Source of the DNA: Nymphaea colorata
Lineage: Eukaryota > Streptophyta > Magnoliopsida > Nymphaeales > Nymphaeaceae
DNA: 64,000 nucleotides
Reading direction: 5' to 3'
NCBI RefSeq assembly: GCF_008831285.2
Contig: NC_045140.1
Location: 8,178,505-8,242,504 of the forward strand
In this document: positions 44,601 through 54,455 of the stretch, one piece after another
Layout: each line of letters begins with the position of its first letter
How positions within the stretch are numbered: position 1 is the stretch's first letter
The notes under the pieces: model-generated
The model's input: the letters and a program-made list of their open reading frames with translations, nothing else
The model's database searches: none
What the model was told of the DNA's origin: nothing
Made by a program: the position numbers and the translations under genes

Positions 44601-45747
44601 GTGCACTGTTGAGAAGGCCATCCTCCTGTGGAAGCCGTGAAGCCGCTGTTCCAAAACCCCGTCCCTGTCGTCCGAGCGAAGGGGAAACAGAGTCGGGCCT
44701 ATGGGAGTCGTTCGTGAGCAGCGATCGTCCCCTTCCTTCTCTGTTCTCTGTGGCTGCTGCGGAGCTGCCAGGACGAATCAGACTTCATCCCTGCTACCCT
44801 CGAGCTGTTATTTTTGGCTGTCAGGGAGATTGTCAAACAGAGCTGCCTTCGAACCAAAAGGACGCCGGGCTCTCAGGAGAACAGAGCCCTGCGAGCGCTC
44901 GTTGATCTGAGCGCGAGAGAGATAGAAGTCGGCACCTTCGTCACCGCCCGAGCAGACGCCGCTGCAACCCTCTCTTGACGCATCTGATCAGACTCTTTCA
45001 CGGTCATCTTCAGTTGCCGTCGTGGAGCTGCCAGGTGAACCATTCCCTGTTCACCCGAGATGCTGTAACAGGGCTGGTCGGGAGAAGACGTTCACACTTG
45101 CCTCTGTGCGTTGCTGAGGCCGGACTGCGCAAGGGGATAGCCGAACAGCGACTTAGGCACTCTTCCTCCATCCGAGCTTGAGGCTCAACCCACATGACAA
45201 AGTGGGCTGATTGTTGAGTGCCTTGACCCGGTCTTTTTGCTCAAGGCGAGACCCCGGACTAGCTCCGGGAAGGTTGGTGTTGCTTCCCCCCTATAGAGCG
45301 GGGAATGGGTATATTTGTTTGAGCCCGCCTTTGAAGGCGTTGCGGCCGACCGAGGTCCTCTTAGGTACGAGTGCCGAAGACACACCTACGGGCTGCTTGA
45401 CCACCTAGGGGTTACGGGCGTGGTTTGCTCGACTACGCATGCTTGAATGGTTTGGTTTTGTGAATGTGATGCGCGTTGAGTGAGGTGAGTGCTTATTTGT
45501 ATCGCATCGGTTGTACTAGCCTCTTCCCTCCTTGCGTCTAGTTAGGAGTTCGCCTTTGGGGATTTTTTGGGAACCCATACAGTTTACACGTCCTAGGGAA
45601 AAATTTTAGCCGGGGTTGCATGTTCGGCGGGGATCGAGTTGTATAAGTCTCCTTTAAATTGTGTTCCGCGTCTATTTCAAGAGATGCTTGGGAAGGGAGT
45701 TCGGCATTCGGCAACTAGTTTAGGCGGTCCGACCCGAGGTCACATCA
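41630..45747 (+). repeat. 5' LTR of TR-GAG-like element
   Basis: 4118 bp. The first 1.1 kb is GC-rich with degenerate GCCGAGCCAG(C)TGCCG words that vary in number between the two LTRs. A TATA-like AGTATATATTGAT is at 42869-42881. The many open frames inside are repeated identically in the other LTR and have no recognisable products; I do not call them genes. Confidence 0.96.
42869..42881 (+). promoter_or_regulatory. TATA-like promoter element in 5' LTR
   Basis: AGTATATATTGAT sits at the transition from the GC-rich block to the rest of the LTR, a reasonable place for the U3/R boundary. The same element is kept in the 3' LTR at 49789-49801. Inferred from sequence only. Confidence 0.45.
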
Positions 45748-45750
45748 ATT

Positions 45751-45763
45751 TGGTATCAGAGCC
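45751..45763 (+). other. primer-binding site of TR-GAG-like element
   Basis: TGGTATCAGAGCC begins three bases after the LTR end, the Met-tRNA-type site used by plant gypsy and copia elements. Confidence 0.9.
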
Positions 45764-45785
45764 ACTTGGGGCAGACTGAGCCGTC

Positions 45786-47160
45786 ATGGCCAAGAAGAAG
45801 TACCTGTTGTCCGTATTACGCGAATCGGAGATGGGAAGCGAAGACGCCGCAATCGAGTTGGCGCAAGCGGCAGGCGACAAGAGCGTCCCAAACAAAGAAC
45901 GTTTTTCACGCCTAGAGTCCGATCTCAACATCGTTAAGGACAAGCTCATCCAACTTGAGCGCATTCCCCAAATGGAAGCGCAACACATGGGTTTTGAGGA
46001 CTACATGCGCGATCAAATGACGCAAATCAACCGGAACCTAAACATGTTGGCTAGCCAAACCGCAAAGATCGGACCCATGTCCGAAAGTATCGATTCACTT
46101 AACCAAAGAATGAGTAAAATGGAAAGGTCTTCACGCCAAGAAGTGAGTCGAGAAGAAAAAGGCAAAGGGGTGCTTGAGACTCCCAACACGACTTATCAAG
46201 CAAACCAGACCCACGTGGAACAAATATCTCGGGATCCCAAGACTTGGACCCACCAACCATTCGGGTCATTTCCCCAAAGACCAATGGAAATCAACATTGG
46301 AGGATCTCGCTCGTGCGGACCCAACGTGGCAGCCACCTCACGCCCACCAACGGGAAACGAATATGAGGACATTTCGGATGATGGCAGCCAAGAGTTTGGT
46401 CGTCTAGGTCCTAAGAGGGCACACCAAGGCAATGATCAACCAACCAATGGCCCTAAGATGGATTTTCCCCGTTTTGACGGCAAAGACGTCCAAGGTTGGA
46501 TGATTAAGGCCGAGCAATACTTTGAGTGCCAAGGTACGAGAGAGGATCGTAAGATCATTAATGCAATGATGAACTTTGAAGGGCCGGCCATTCGGTACTA
46601 CCGGTGGTACAAAAAGAAGGGCCTACGAATGGAGTGAGAACCTTTTTCCAAAGCATTGCTCACAAGATTTGGCACGTCAACGTATACCAACTACCACATG
46701 AAACTCATCAACTTAAAGCAAACTTCTACGGTAGAAGAGTTTCAAGGGCGCTTCGAGGATCTATCTTGCATCTATCTTGCATGGTAGACGATTGGCCCGA
46801 TGATGCACTCATGGGTGCGGTCATGTCCAGGCTAAGAGATGACATCCGTGTTTTGTAATCCGACGATAACCTCAACATTGGCAACTGTTTCGCTAAGGCG
46901 CGCAAGGTTGAGGACCAACTCCTCAAGAGGGTAGCGATAGAGAAGGCCAAGGTACAACAAATCAACAAAAACAAGATGGCCCACTACCAACCGCCCCCAA
47001 AGCCTCAACCTCCGTTTTTCCAAAAGTCGAACCAAGACCGGCTTTTAGGGACAACGTGCCTGTCCGTTACCTCACGGCAAAGGAAAGGGATGAACGATTT
47101 AAGACAGGCCTTTATGTGTCGTGCGATGAAAAGTGGGTCAAGGGTCACAAGTGCCAATGA
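45786..47160 (+). pseudogene. Gag of TR-GAG-like element, interrupted
   Basis: The ATG at 45786 opens a 283-codon frame. A coiled-coil-like N-terminus (ERFSRLESDLNIVKDKLIQL) precedes a linker and the gypsy capsid core starting KMDFPRFDGKDVQGWMIKAEQ. The core is broken by TGA 46635-46637 at a normally Trp position, an 11-bp tandem duplication (46759-46780) that shifts the frame, TAA 46856-46858, and a one-base shift near 47.03 kb. The region ends with a short CDEKW...GHKC knuckle and TGA 47158-47160. Gag would package element RNA into particles. Most breaks are single changes, so the copy was probably coding not long ago or depends on a relative's Gag. Confidence 0.88.
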
Positions 47161-47166
47161 ATCCAC

Positions 47167-48210
47167 ATGTTGGTAGTCGTTGATGACGAAGAAGAAGAGG
47201 AAATTTCACACACCAACAATGAGGGCCCTCAAGAGACCCAAGAGGGCGAAGTGACAAACCACGTTGTTCAAGGTGCCTGTTATTCTTTGAGAGTCCTTAG
47301 CCAACCAAGAGCCAAGGTGATGTCTGGCAGTCTTAGAAAGCATGAAAGCAACCATGTTCAACAAGCTAAAAGATCGTCGACCTACAACCTTGAAGGATAT
47401 GAGCTCCGGTTATTGTTCCAAGGGGACGAATTCGTCCAACAGACTGAGAGTTTGGAGACACATAGCCCAAACAACATGGGACTCGAACACCATGGAATGT
47501 CAGAAGATAAGCACACCGAAGAGGTGGAGATGGTGTTGAGCAATGAACAGCCTATCGTGGTCCAACCAGCTGAAATTTTTGAGGAAAAGACCGTCACGAC
47601 CGAATGCAAGGAAATGGCATTTGATGCGTTAGAGAGTGAACAGGCATTAGGAATTAGTGTTGGTCAAGGTCAAAACTGGATTGAGGACCCAATTATGGAG
47701 CTGAAACCGGTTCTTAAACCAGAACTTTTCTTGTGCTTGGCTACTACAAAAGCTGGTCAGGGTGGTCTTAACAAGAGTTGGACAGCTCGGGTTGATAGCA
47801 TGGAGCACCTACGACTACCAACAGTCGTTAGGGAGCAACTGTGGGTCCCGAGGATGAGGACGATTCAGTGGGGAGTCCCCACGGCTGAGTGGCCACCTAA
47901 GAAGAGTGACGATACCCCCACAAGGATTCCAACAAAGTCCACACGTGAAGGGTCAGAGCAAAACACAGCGGTAGTAATTTCTGGACATCAAATGGACGGT
48001 ATAGCAACAAAGGATAGGCTAAGACTAACAATAACTGAAGAATGGACAGATACCACAGTGATTGGCAGGTCTGGGACGGACCATTGGCAGAAATTTTTGG
48101 AGCCTTCCAAAAGTGTTACTCACGCCCTAACAATCAGAGGTGCTCAACCAACGAATGAGGGCAAAAGAAGTATGAGGAAAAAGGAGAATGCCACCTTGGA
48201 TCCCTTTTGA
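47167..48210 (+). CDS. orphan ORF2 of TR-GAG-like element, function unknown
   Basis: 347 codons, uninterrupted, in the same frame as the Gag knuckle and separated from it by one TGA (47158-47160), so it may be the C-terminal part of a Gag fusion. It opens LVVVDDEEEEEISHTN, like the acidic stretch after the knuckle in gypsy Gag-Pol, but no DTG/DSG protease motif or polymerase motif follows. The protein is rich in Glu, Gln, Thr and Ser, with a region of acidic charge at about residues 90-165 and a basic tail (KRSMRKKE). I recognise no family. It could be a new accessory domain or residual non-functional sequence kept open by chance; the length argues against chance. Confidence 0.55.
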   Translation: MLVVVDDEEEEEISHTNNEGPQETQEGEVTNHVVQGACYSLRVLSQPRAKVMSGSLRKHESNHVQQAKRSSTYNLEGYELRLLFQGDEFVQQTESLETHSPNNMGLEHHGMSEDKHTEEVEMVLSNEQPIVVQPAEIFEEKTVTTECKEMAFDALESEQALGISVGQGQNWIEDPIMELKPVLKPELFLCLATTKAGQGGLNKSWTARVDSMEHLRLPTVVREQLWVPRMRTIQWGVPTAEWPPKKSDDTPTRIPTKSTREGSEQNTAVVISGHQMDGIATKDRLRLTITEEWTDTTVIGRSGTDHWQKFLEPSKSVTHALTIRGAQPTNEGKRSMRKKENATLDPF

Positions 48211-48604
48211 CAGCTTTCAAAGGTCAGCTCTTAGCCAAGTTGCAAGCACACATGGGGCTGATTTTCGATCGCGGGAAAGTGCAAGAAACGATGACATCAA
48301 ACTATTCCAAGGAACTTTGTGTTAGGGGAGAGTCCCAACTAGACAGACTCCCCAGGGATTATGGACCGTGTTTTCGTCAACTGCTTCTCTTTTTACATGC
48401 CCGTACTTCCAAATCCAAGATGGTAATGTGTGTGGGCGATCAGTGCACCAGAGCCACGAGGCTCGCGGGTCAGGCTTACGACAGAGGTAAAACTCATGGT
48501 GAGAGCACCTGGGCCGGTTATGCATGGAAACTCTTCAAAAGGGTGGTACAGGACCTTCAGGGTACGAGAGCTTGGGGACAAGCTCAGTCTCAGCGGGGTG
48601 GAAC
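48207..48604 (+). other. tail of internal region, open frame running into the 3' LTR
   Basis: A frame overlapping the end of ORF2 by four bases (ATGA-type junction region at 48207-48210) stays open for about 130 codons to the LTR, then continues into the LTR to 48935. No domain recognised. I treat it as uncertain. Confidence 0.3.
48588..48604 (+). other. polypurine tract of TR-GAG-like element
   Basis: CTCAGCGGGGTGGAAC directly precedes the 3' LTR TGATACGGG. It is purine-rich at its 3' part but less pure than usual. Confidence 0.55.
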
Positions 48605-51600
48605 TGATACGGGTCTGTCTAGGACTAGGCCGGGATTAGCCAAACTCGCTGCCGAATGCCACCTACTACCCACGACCCGGAACGCAATGCTCGACTGTGC
48701 GAACCCTTTGTCGCCAGGAGAGCCCAAGAGGCTTAGTGAGGGTGTGACTTGGCCACACGTCGTAGGAGGTTTAGGGGCTGTACTAACCCTAGTGGATGCA
48801 GGTCATAGCACTAGAGACGCCCCACCCAGCGCCGCAGCACACCACGCGGCCCTACCAGACCAGCCACTGCCGGCCGAGGCCGCCCCGCAGCCACCGAGCG
48901 TGGCCGAGCCAGCCGTGGACGACGGACGTGCTTAACACGTAGCGGACAACGGCCAGGAGGAGCAGGAGGCGCTGCCGGACGTGGCCGAGCCAGCTGCCGA
49001 GGACGAGGGCGCTGGCCGCGGCCAGGATGACCACTGGGTCGACCAGGACAGGCTGCCGCGCGTGGCCAAGCGAGCTGCCGAGGACCGGAGTGCTGGCCGC
49101 AGCCAGGGAGACCGCCGGAGTGGCCAGGAGACGCAGCCCAGGCCGGACAGACGGACGATAGTGTCGGCCGAGCAGAGCAGACGTCACTGCCGGGCCAGCC
49201 GAGCGTTGCCGTGCCAGGCACTGCCGCGGCAGGCATTGCCGCGCCGGGTGCTGCCGCGCACACGGAGACTGCCGAGACCCACCGCCGAAGCCCCTACCGC
49301 AGATCGCAGGGAGGCTACCTTCTGCCGACAGCCGTGCCCATTCCCTGTCGAGAATCATTGTGAGGCTACGGTCCGAGTTCCAGATGCCTTCAGAAATGTT
49401 AGGGAGGCTATCCACCGAGCCCAGCTCCACCAGACCGAGCCCTGCGGTCTATTGACCAGAGCCCAGACAGGTTTGACCAGAGGTGCGCAGCGGACCAAGT
49501 TTGGCCGTGGACTTGATACAAGAGATCCAGATGCAGAGATCCAGACCCGAACAGATGATCCAGATTCAGTCAGATTCGGAGCGGGTCCTGGAGCAGGAGC
49601 GACAGAGCAGATCCATGGATCAGGATCCACCCTTCAGACCGAACCGGTTCAGTGAGTGAGACGGACCGAGACGGGACGATTTTTGTAACGAATCGGTTTT
49701 CTGAAACCAGTTCCTAGTTCTAGGAGTTTAGCTCGATACGTTGCTGTATCGACCCGGGACGAGACTTAGATCGTCCCGGGACGCGCAATAGTATATATTG
49801 ATAATGCTACAGTGCTAGGGTAAGCTTTGTAATCAGTTTTTATCAATGTTTGAATGAGTGAAGCGTCTTCAGGCGCCGCCTTCGTCTTCCTCCTCTCGTC
49901 TGCAACTTCCCTTCACCCGAGAGCTTGATGAAGCTCACTCTCTGAAACCGAAGAGCACGGCGGTGATCTTCCCCTCTTCTCAATCTCCTCTGGTGTTTCT
50001 CGACCGAGAGAGCATAGGCGAGAAGAACCGGCGGGTTCTTCATCCTCTGACCATCTTCTCCGTTCCCACCGATAGCGACGAACCAGCCGCAGGTTTGGTG
50101 ATCACGGCCAAACTGGGAGGGCTGGCTCGACCACAGGGAAGGAGACGCACGGCTGACTGTGTCTAGATGACCATCCCAGCCTCCGGCGTGCTCAGGCGAC
50201 GGATTCAGTCAAGGAAAAACGAAATCAGGTGAGGAGAAGACGTGCGCAGGCCTAAGCAAGCCGGTGCGTTCCACCCCTCGATCGAGCTAGCCATTGACCG
50301 AATCTTTTGGGGCTTTTGCCGCCACTGCATTCCTCGGAAAGTCTACTGCAACTTACCCATTTGAACTTTCCGATTTGGTGGAGAATCGACGCCGAAAAAG
50401 GAAGAACACGTCGGCTGGTTCCTGACAAGTTCCGCCGCCGACCTCTTCCTATTTCCGGTGACTTTCCCGGAGATCCGACCGTCAGATCATCACAACTCCG
50501 GTACCATTCTCTTCCAAACATCCGTGCGCTTCAACCCACCAAGTTTCGCAAAGATCCGACGGTGGATGGCGGCGTGAGAGATCCCGGACGGAATCTAGCG
50601 GAAATCAGCGGCGTTTTCTGTGTTTCGCCGCCTGTCACCACCGCGACCCAAGATTCGGTTCAATCTTGGGATTACCTTCGAGTCTGGTGATGTTTTAACT
50701 CTCAATCTCTTCGTTTTTTAATTATCTTTCCATCCATATCAGTTTCATGGCTGGATTCTTCGTGGTTCGTCCGAATTGAAGCTCGGAAGGACGAAATCTG
50801 CTGAGAAACCAGAGACGTTGTTCCTGAACGCAGCAGTTTTCCGACGAGGATTTCGGGCTCAAGGAGTTGGGTCTGCAGTGCTCGGTTGGCCCCATTTTTG
50901 GGGCGTCTAATCCTCTAGATGTTGGCTTCTTCTCAGCCAAATTTCACCATTTTTGGAGCTCCCTACGATTTTTGGGGATTTTTCAAAGCAACGAAGGTCT
51001 GGCGGGCCTTCCTCTAACAGAACCTGTTCTAACTGAGATCGGGTGTTCTTCTCCTCGACGAACTGAGCTTCCACAGCGTCGAGCTTCATCTTCCTGGTGT
51101 TAATTCTCTCTCTGAGCGTGCTGGTGCCCTCTGAACAGCTCCGGATCGACGAGAATCAGCTAGACTTCGCTGTTCTTCCTTGGGAGACGCCTTGCAGTCG
51201 CAGTCCACACGCTCGATCATTTCTTGAACAGAGGGTTTCCCTCAAACTTCTCCCGAATCGAGTTCTCTTCGGGACAAGCACCTAATCCGGTGCATTCCTC
51301 TCCCTTTCGTCTATGCTTCTCTTACTGTTGATAATCCTTATTGTTAACTAGCTGCTCACTGTGTTTCTGAGAAGGAGGTGTCGAGATGCTGTTGAAGACG
51401 GAAACAGAGATTACTGAGAGCTGCGGTCTGAAACCCTCGCGTTGTTTGGAGAAGGGCCGTTCGATCACGGGCTCCTTGGAGAGATCCGAGTTCTGCTGTA
51501 TGGCTGTAGAGGAATCCCAGCTCGGGTTGCCGTGCACTGTTGAGAAGGCCATCCTCCTGTGGAAGCCGTGAAGCCGCTGTTCCAAAACCCCGTCCCTGTC

Positions 51601-52678
51601 GTCCGAGCGAAGGGGAAACAGAGTCGGGCCTATGGAAGTCGTTCGTGAGCAGCGATCGTCCCCTTCCTTCTCTGTTCTCTGTGGCTGCTGCGGAGCTGCC
51701 AGGACGGATCAGACTTCATCCCTGCTACCCTCGAGCTGTTGTTTTTGGCTGTCAGGGAGATTGTCAAACAGAGCTGCCTTCGAACCAAAAGGACGCCGGG
51801 CTCTCAGGAGAACAGAGCCCTGCGAGCGCTCGTTGATCTGAGCGTGAGAGAGATAGAAGCCGGCACCTTCGTCACCGCCCGAGCAGACGCCGCTGCAACC
51901 CTCTCTTGACGCATCTGATCAGACTCTTTCACGGTCATCTTTAGTTGCCGTCGTGGAGCTGCCAGGTGAACCATTCCCTGTTCACCCGAGATGCTGTAAC
52001 AGGGCTGGTCGGGAGAAGACGTTCACACTTGCCTCTGTGCGTTGCTGAGGCCGGACTGCGCAAGGGGATAGCCGAACAGGGACTTAGGCATTCTTCCTCC
52101 ATCCGAGCTTGAGGCTCAACCCACATGACAAAGTGGGCTGATTGTTGAGTGCCTTGACCCGGTCTTTTTGGTCAAGGCGAGACCCCGGACTAGCTCCGGG
52201 AAGGTTGGTGTTGCTTCCCCCCTATAGAGCGGGGAATGGGTATATTTGTTTGAGCCCGCCTTTGAAGGCGTTGCGGCCGACCGAGGTCCTCTTAGGTACG
52301 AGTGCCGAAGACACACCTACGGGCTGCTTGACCACCTAGGGGTTACGGGCGTGGTTTGCTCGACTAGGCATGCTTGAATGGTTTGGTTTTGTGAATGTGA
52401 TGCGCGTTGAGTGAGGTGAGTGCTTATTTGTATCGCATCGGTTGTACTAGCCTCTTCCCTCCTTGCGTCTAGTTAGGAGTTGGCCTTTGGGGATTTTTTG
52501 GGAACCCATCCAGTTTACACGTCCTAGGGAAAAATTTTAGCTGGGGTTGCATGTCCGGCGGGGATCGAGTTGTATAAGTCTCCTTTAAATTGTGTTCCGC
52601 GTCTATCTCAAGAGATGCTTGGGAAGGGAGTTCGGCATTCGGCAGCTAGTTTAGGCGGTCCGACCCGGGGTCCCATCA
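48605..52678 (+). repeat. 3' LTR of TR-GAG-like element
   Basis: 4074 bp. It differs from the 5' copy by scattered substitutions and by copy-number changes in the GC-rich repeats between about 48.9 and 49.3 kb. The TATA-like element is at 49789-49801. It ends CCCATCA at 52678. Confidence 0.96.
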
Positions 52679-52827
52679 GAAGCCCTAAAACTCGAGATGG
52701 AGTTTGTGAGTTAACGGGCCAGATCGGGCCGGGCTGCATCATCTGACTCGGGCTCAGCCTGGGGCTCGGTTTTCTCAGGCCGGGTATCGGGTACCAGATG
52801 GCGGCTCGGCCCGATGACCAGGCCTAT

Positions 52828-53506
52828 CTAAAACCACAGATATCCAACAATTTTGCCCTGGATGGTCTTGATAATAGTGTGGGCATACAGGTCAGGCAAA
52901 AGGGTGAAAGTTTGCCTGGAAAGCCTTGATTCAATATCAGGATTCAGCAATGAACGAAAACTCCTTAGTAGCCCATCCTGGAAGGTGGGTGTGCATTGTC
53001 CACACATTATCTTATGTTTCCTCTTGGAGTTCAATCAGGTTACGGGCTCCACCATAGGCGAACAAATAGATGGGTTCTCATCCCAAGCTAGCCGGTACAA
53101 AGCTTGTACCAGTTTGGCATAAGAAACACCCTCCCTTCATTTCTGCTCGGATTGTCCATGCAGTCATCACAACTATATCTTCTTCGCTCGCTCCATCGTC
53201 ATTGTATATTGTTTCCGTGTTCATATAGCATAGTCGATCACCAACAGCTTGAGGTATGCCTTTTCTTAGGAGCTCCAATGATATTGAAGTCGCATTACCA
53301 ATAGGAATGTCACTTCTCGAGGCATCCTCTACCAACAGGCACATGTCAGGAATACGATAGCCAGACGAAACATCCTTACAGAATTTAGTCTGCCTGGCTG
53401 GAGCCAGTGCGTCATCATCTGGCATGGACACAGCCGCTTCTACCTCTTCTAGTTTGGTCATCTTTTGCCACTCTAGGCCCATGTAAACCCGATCGTAGGC
53501 AGCCAA
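52828..53506 (-). pseudogene. orphan ORF of minus-strand LTR element, N-terminal and middle part
   Basis: Two minus-strand frames: 53078-53506 (142 codons, from MAAYDRVYMGLEWQ) and 52828-53034 (68 codons, with a stretch SRLSRQTFTLLPDLYAHTII). A frame change and one stop lie between them. No known domain recognised. The frame at the left edge continues at 41099 if the nested 41109-52826 insertion is removed. Together with 40454-41099 the ancestral ORF would exceed 400 codons. Confidence 0.5.
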
Positions 53507-54042
53507 TTTTTTGGTCTGCCTTGGCTGATCAGCACCATGAGGAAGCAGTCGAGCTTGGCCATTCCTTGTCCCTAGTCGCGCTCGGTCACAGTACCTTGGT
53601 GCTCAGAGCCTCATGGTCTCCGGTGGCCGATCCCGTCTCTGGCTGAGGTCCACTACTGGGGGGGCGTTGGGTATCGAATTCCACGGCTCTCGGTGGCCCG
53701 CTCTTGTCGATGGTCAAGAGATTGGTTAGAATGGTGCCGGTTGCTTGGGCCCTTTTGTGCCCCATTGTCGCCTGCCCTAGAGGACGGCTCATCTAGTTCC
53801 ACGGTGACTCTTCCTTCCTCATGCTTCTCAAATCACCCCTCTATCCCTCGCTGCCACCGCTTGCAAGTGCTTAGGGTGGACCGATATTCCTGTATTCCCT
53901 CGTGCATTTTACACATATCTAGAGCCAACTGTTCTATCTGTATGCTCAGTGTCGGTAGGGTGGCCAAATGTGGCACATAGGTACTAAAGCGTGCGAAGGC
54001 TGCCTCAAGTCGGGCGATTCTATCAGCTCTTTTTTGAAGCAC
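53507..54042 (-). pseudogene. Gag-like N-terminal region of minus-strand LTR element
   Basis: The minus-strand segment 53833-54042 encodes RADRIARLEAAFARFSTYV and IQIEQLALDMCKMHEGIQEY, an amphipathic coiled-coil stretch like the start of gypsy Gag. It is followed by stops and a Glu/Arg-rich linker to 53507. No capsid core or knuckle is seen. The position downstream of the PBS fits Gag. Confidence 0.45.
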
Positions 54043-54441
54043 TTAGTGACCATAAGTGAGTTCCTTGGTTTTCAGCACTGCCGACATTTCATTCTCACGG
54101 CCTCGAGCCTCTTGCGGTTGTCTTAAACCAAACCTAAACTCAGGTATGAGGGAAAATTCTTCCGGGAGATAAAACCAGCGTACTTGAAAGAGAGTTGGAG
54201 ACGTAGGGTGTATTGCCTGCTGCCATGTCCACTGGCACCTCGATAGCTAACCTTGCCTCGGTGGCACATCTAGTGCTTGGTTACCACAAGACAGCGTTGA
54301 GTGTGGTGGCTAGCTCAATCACCGACACTTCTAATGGACAATGTTGGAAACTCCCTCAGGCCTCGTAAGCTGGACACCAGAATTCACTCATCAACTCATG
54401 TCTGCAATGCATTGAACTCTATTTCTGATTTGTTAAACGTC

Positions 54442-54454
54442 GCTCTGATACCAA
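54442..54454 (-). other. primer-binding site of minus-strand LTR element
   Basis: The minus strand reads TTGGTATCAGAGC directly below the LTR edge at 54456, the standard Met-tRNA-type site. It sets the orientation of this element. Confidence 0.75.
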
Positions 54455-54455
54455 C

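Larger units (their letters stand above)
41630..52678 (+). mobile_element. 11.05-kb non-autonomous LTR retrotransposon with 4.1-kb LTRs (TR-GAG/LARD type)
   Basis: LTRs are 41630-45747 (4118 bp) and 48605-52678 (4074 bp), both TGATACGGG...CATCA. A perfect 5-bp target duplication GAAGC lies at 41625-41629 and 52679-52683. A PBS and polypurine tract bound an internal region of only 2857 bp. That region encodes a gypsy-type Gag and an orphan ORF but no protease, reverse transcriptase, RNase H or integrase, so mobility must have come from another element. By eye the LTRs differ at roughly 1% over the well-aligned 43.7-44.5 kb part, so the insertion is recent. Confidence 0.96.
41109..52826. mobile_element. 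small DNA transposon carrying a gene-like fragment, itself split by an 11-kb LTR element
   Basis: The left end TTAGGCTTGGGTGTCGGGCCG and the inverted right end TAGGCCTGGTCATCGGGCCG are similar. Flanking bases TCCGAAAA (41101-41108) and TCTAAAAC (52827-52834) resemble a 7-8-bp target duplication with two transitions. Without the nested LTR element the unit would be about 670 bp. It interrupts the orphan minus-strand ORF in a way that restores frame when removed. I infer a hAT-like non-autonomous element; the cargo is described separately. Confidence 0.45.

Noticed and set aside
43936-45408. Many open frames of 60-130 codons within the large LTRs, kept in both copies (for example 43376-43759 and 50307-50690)
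   Set aside because: Both copies derive from one template at insertion, so conservation between them is not evidence of selection. No start context, domain or codon pattern supports genes.
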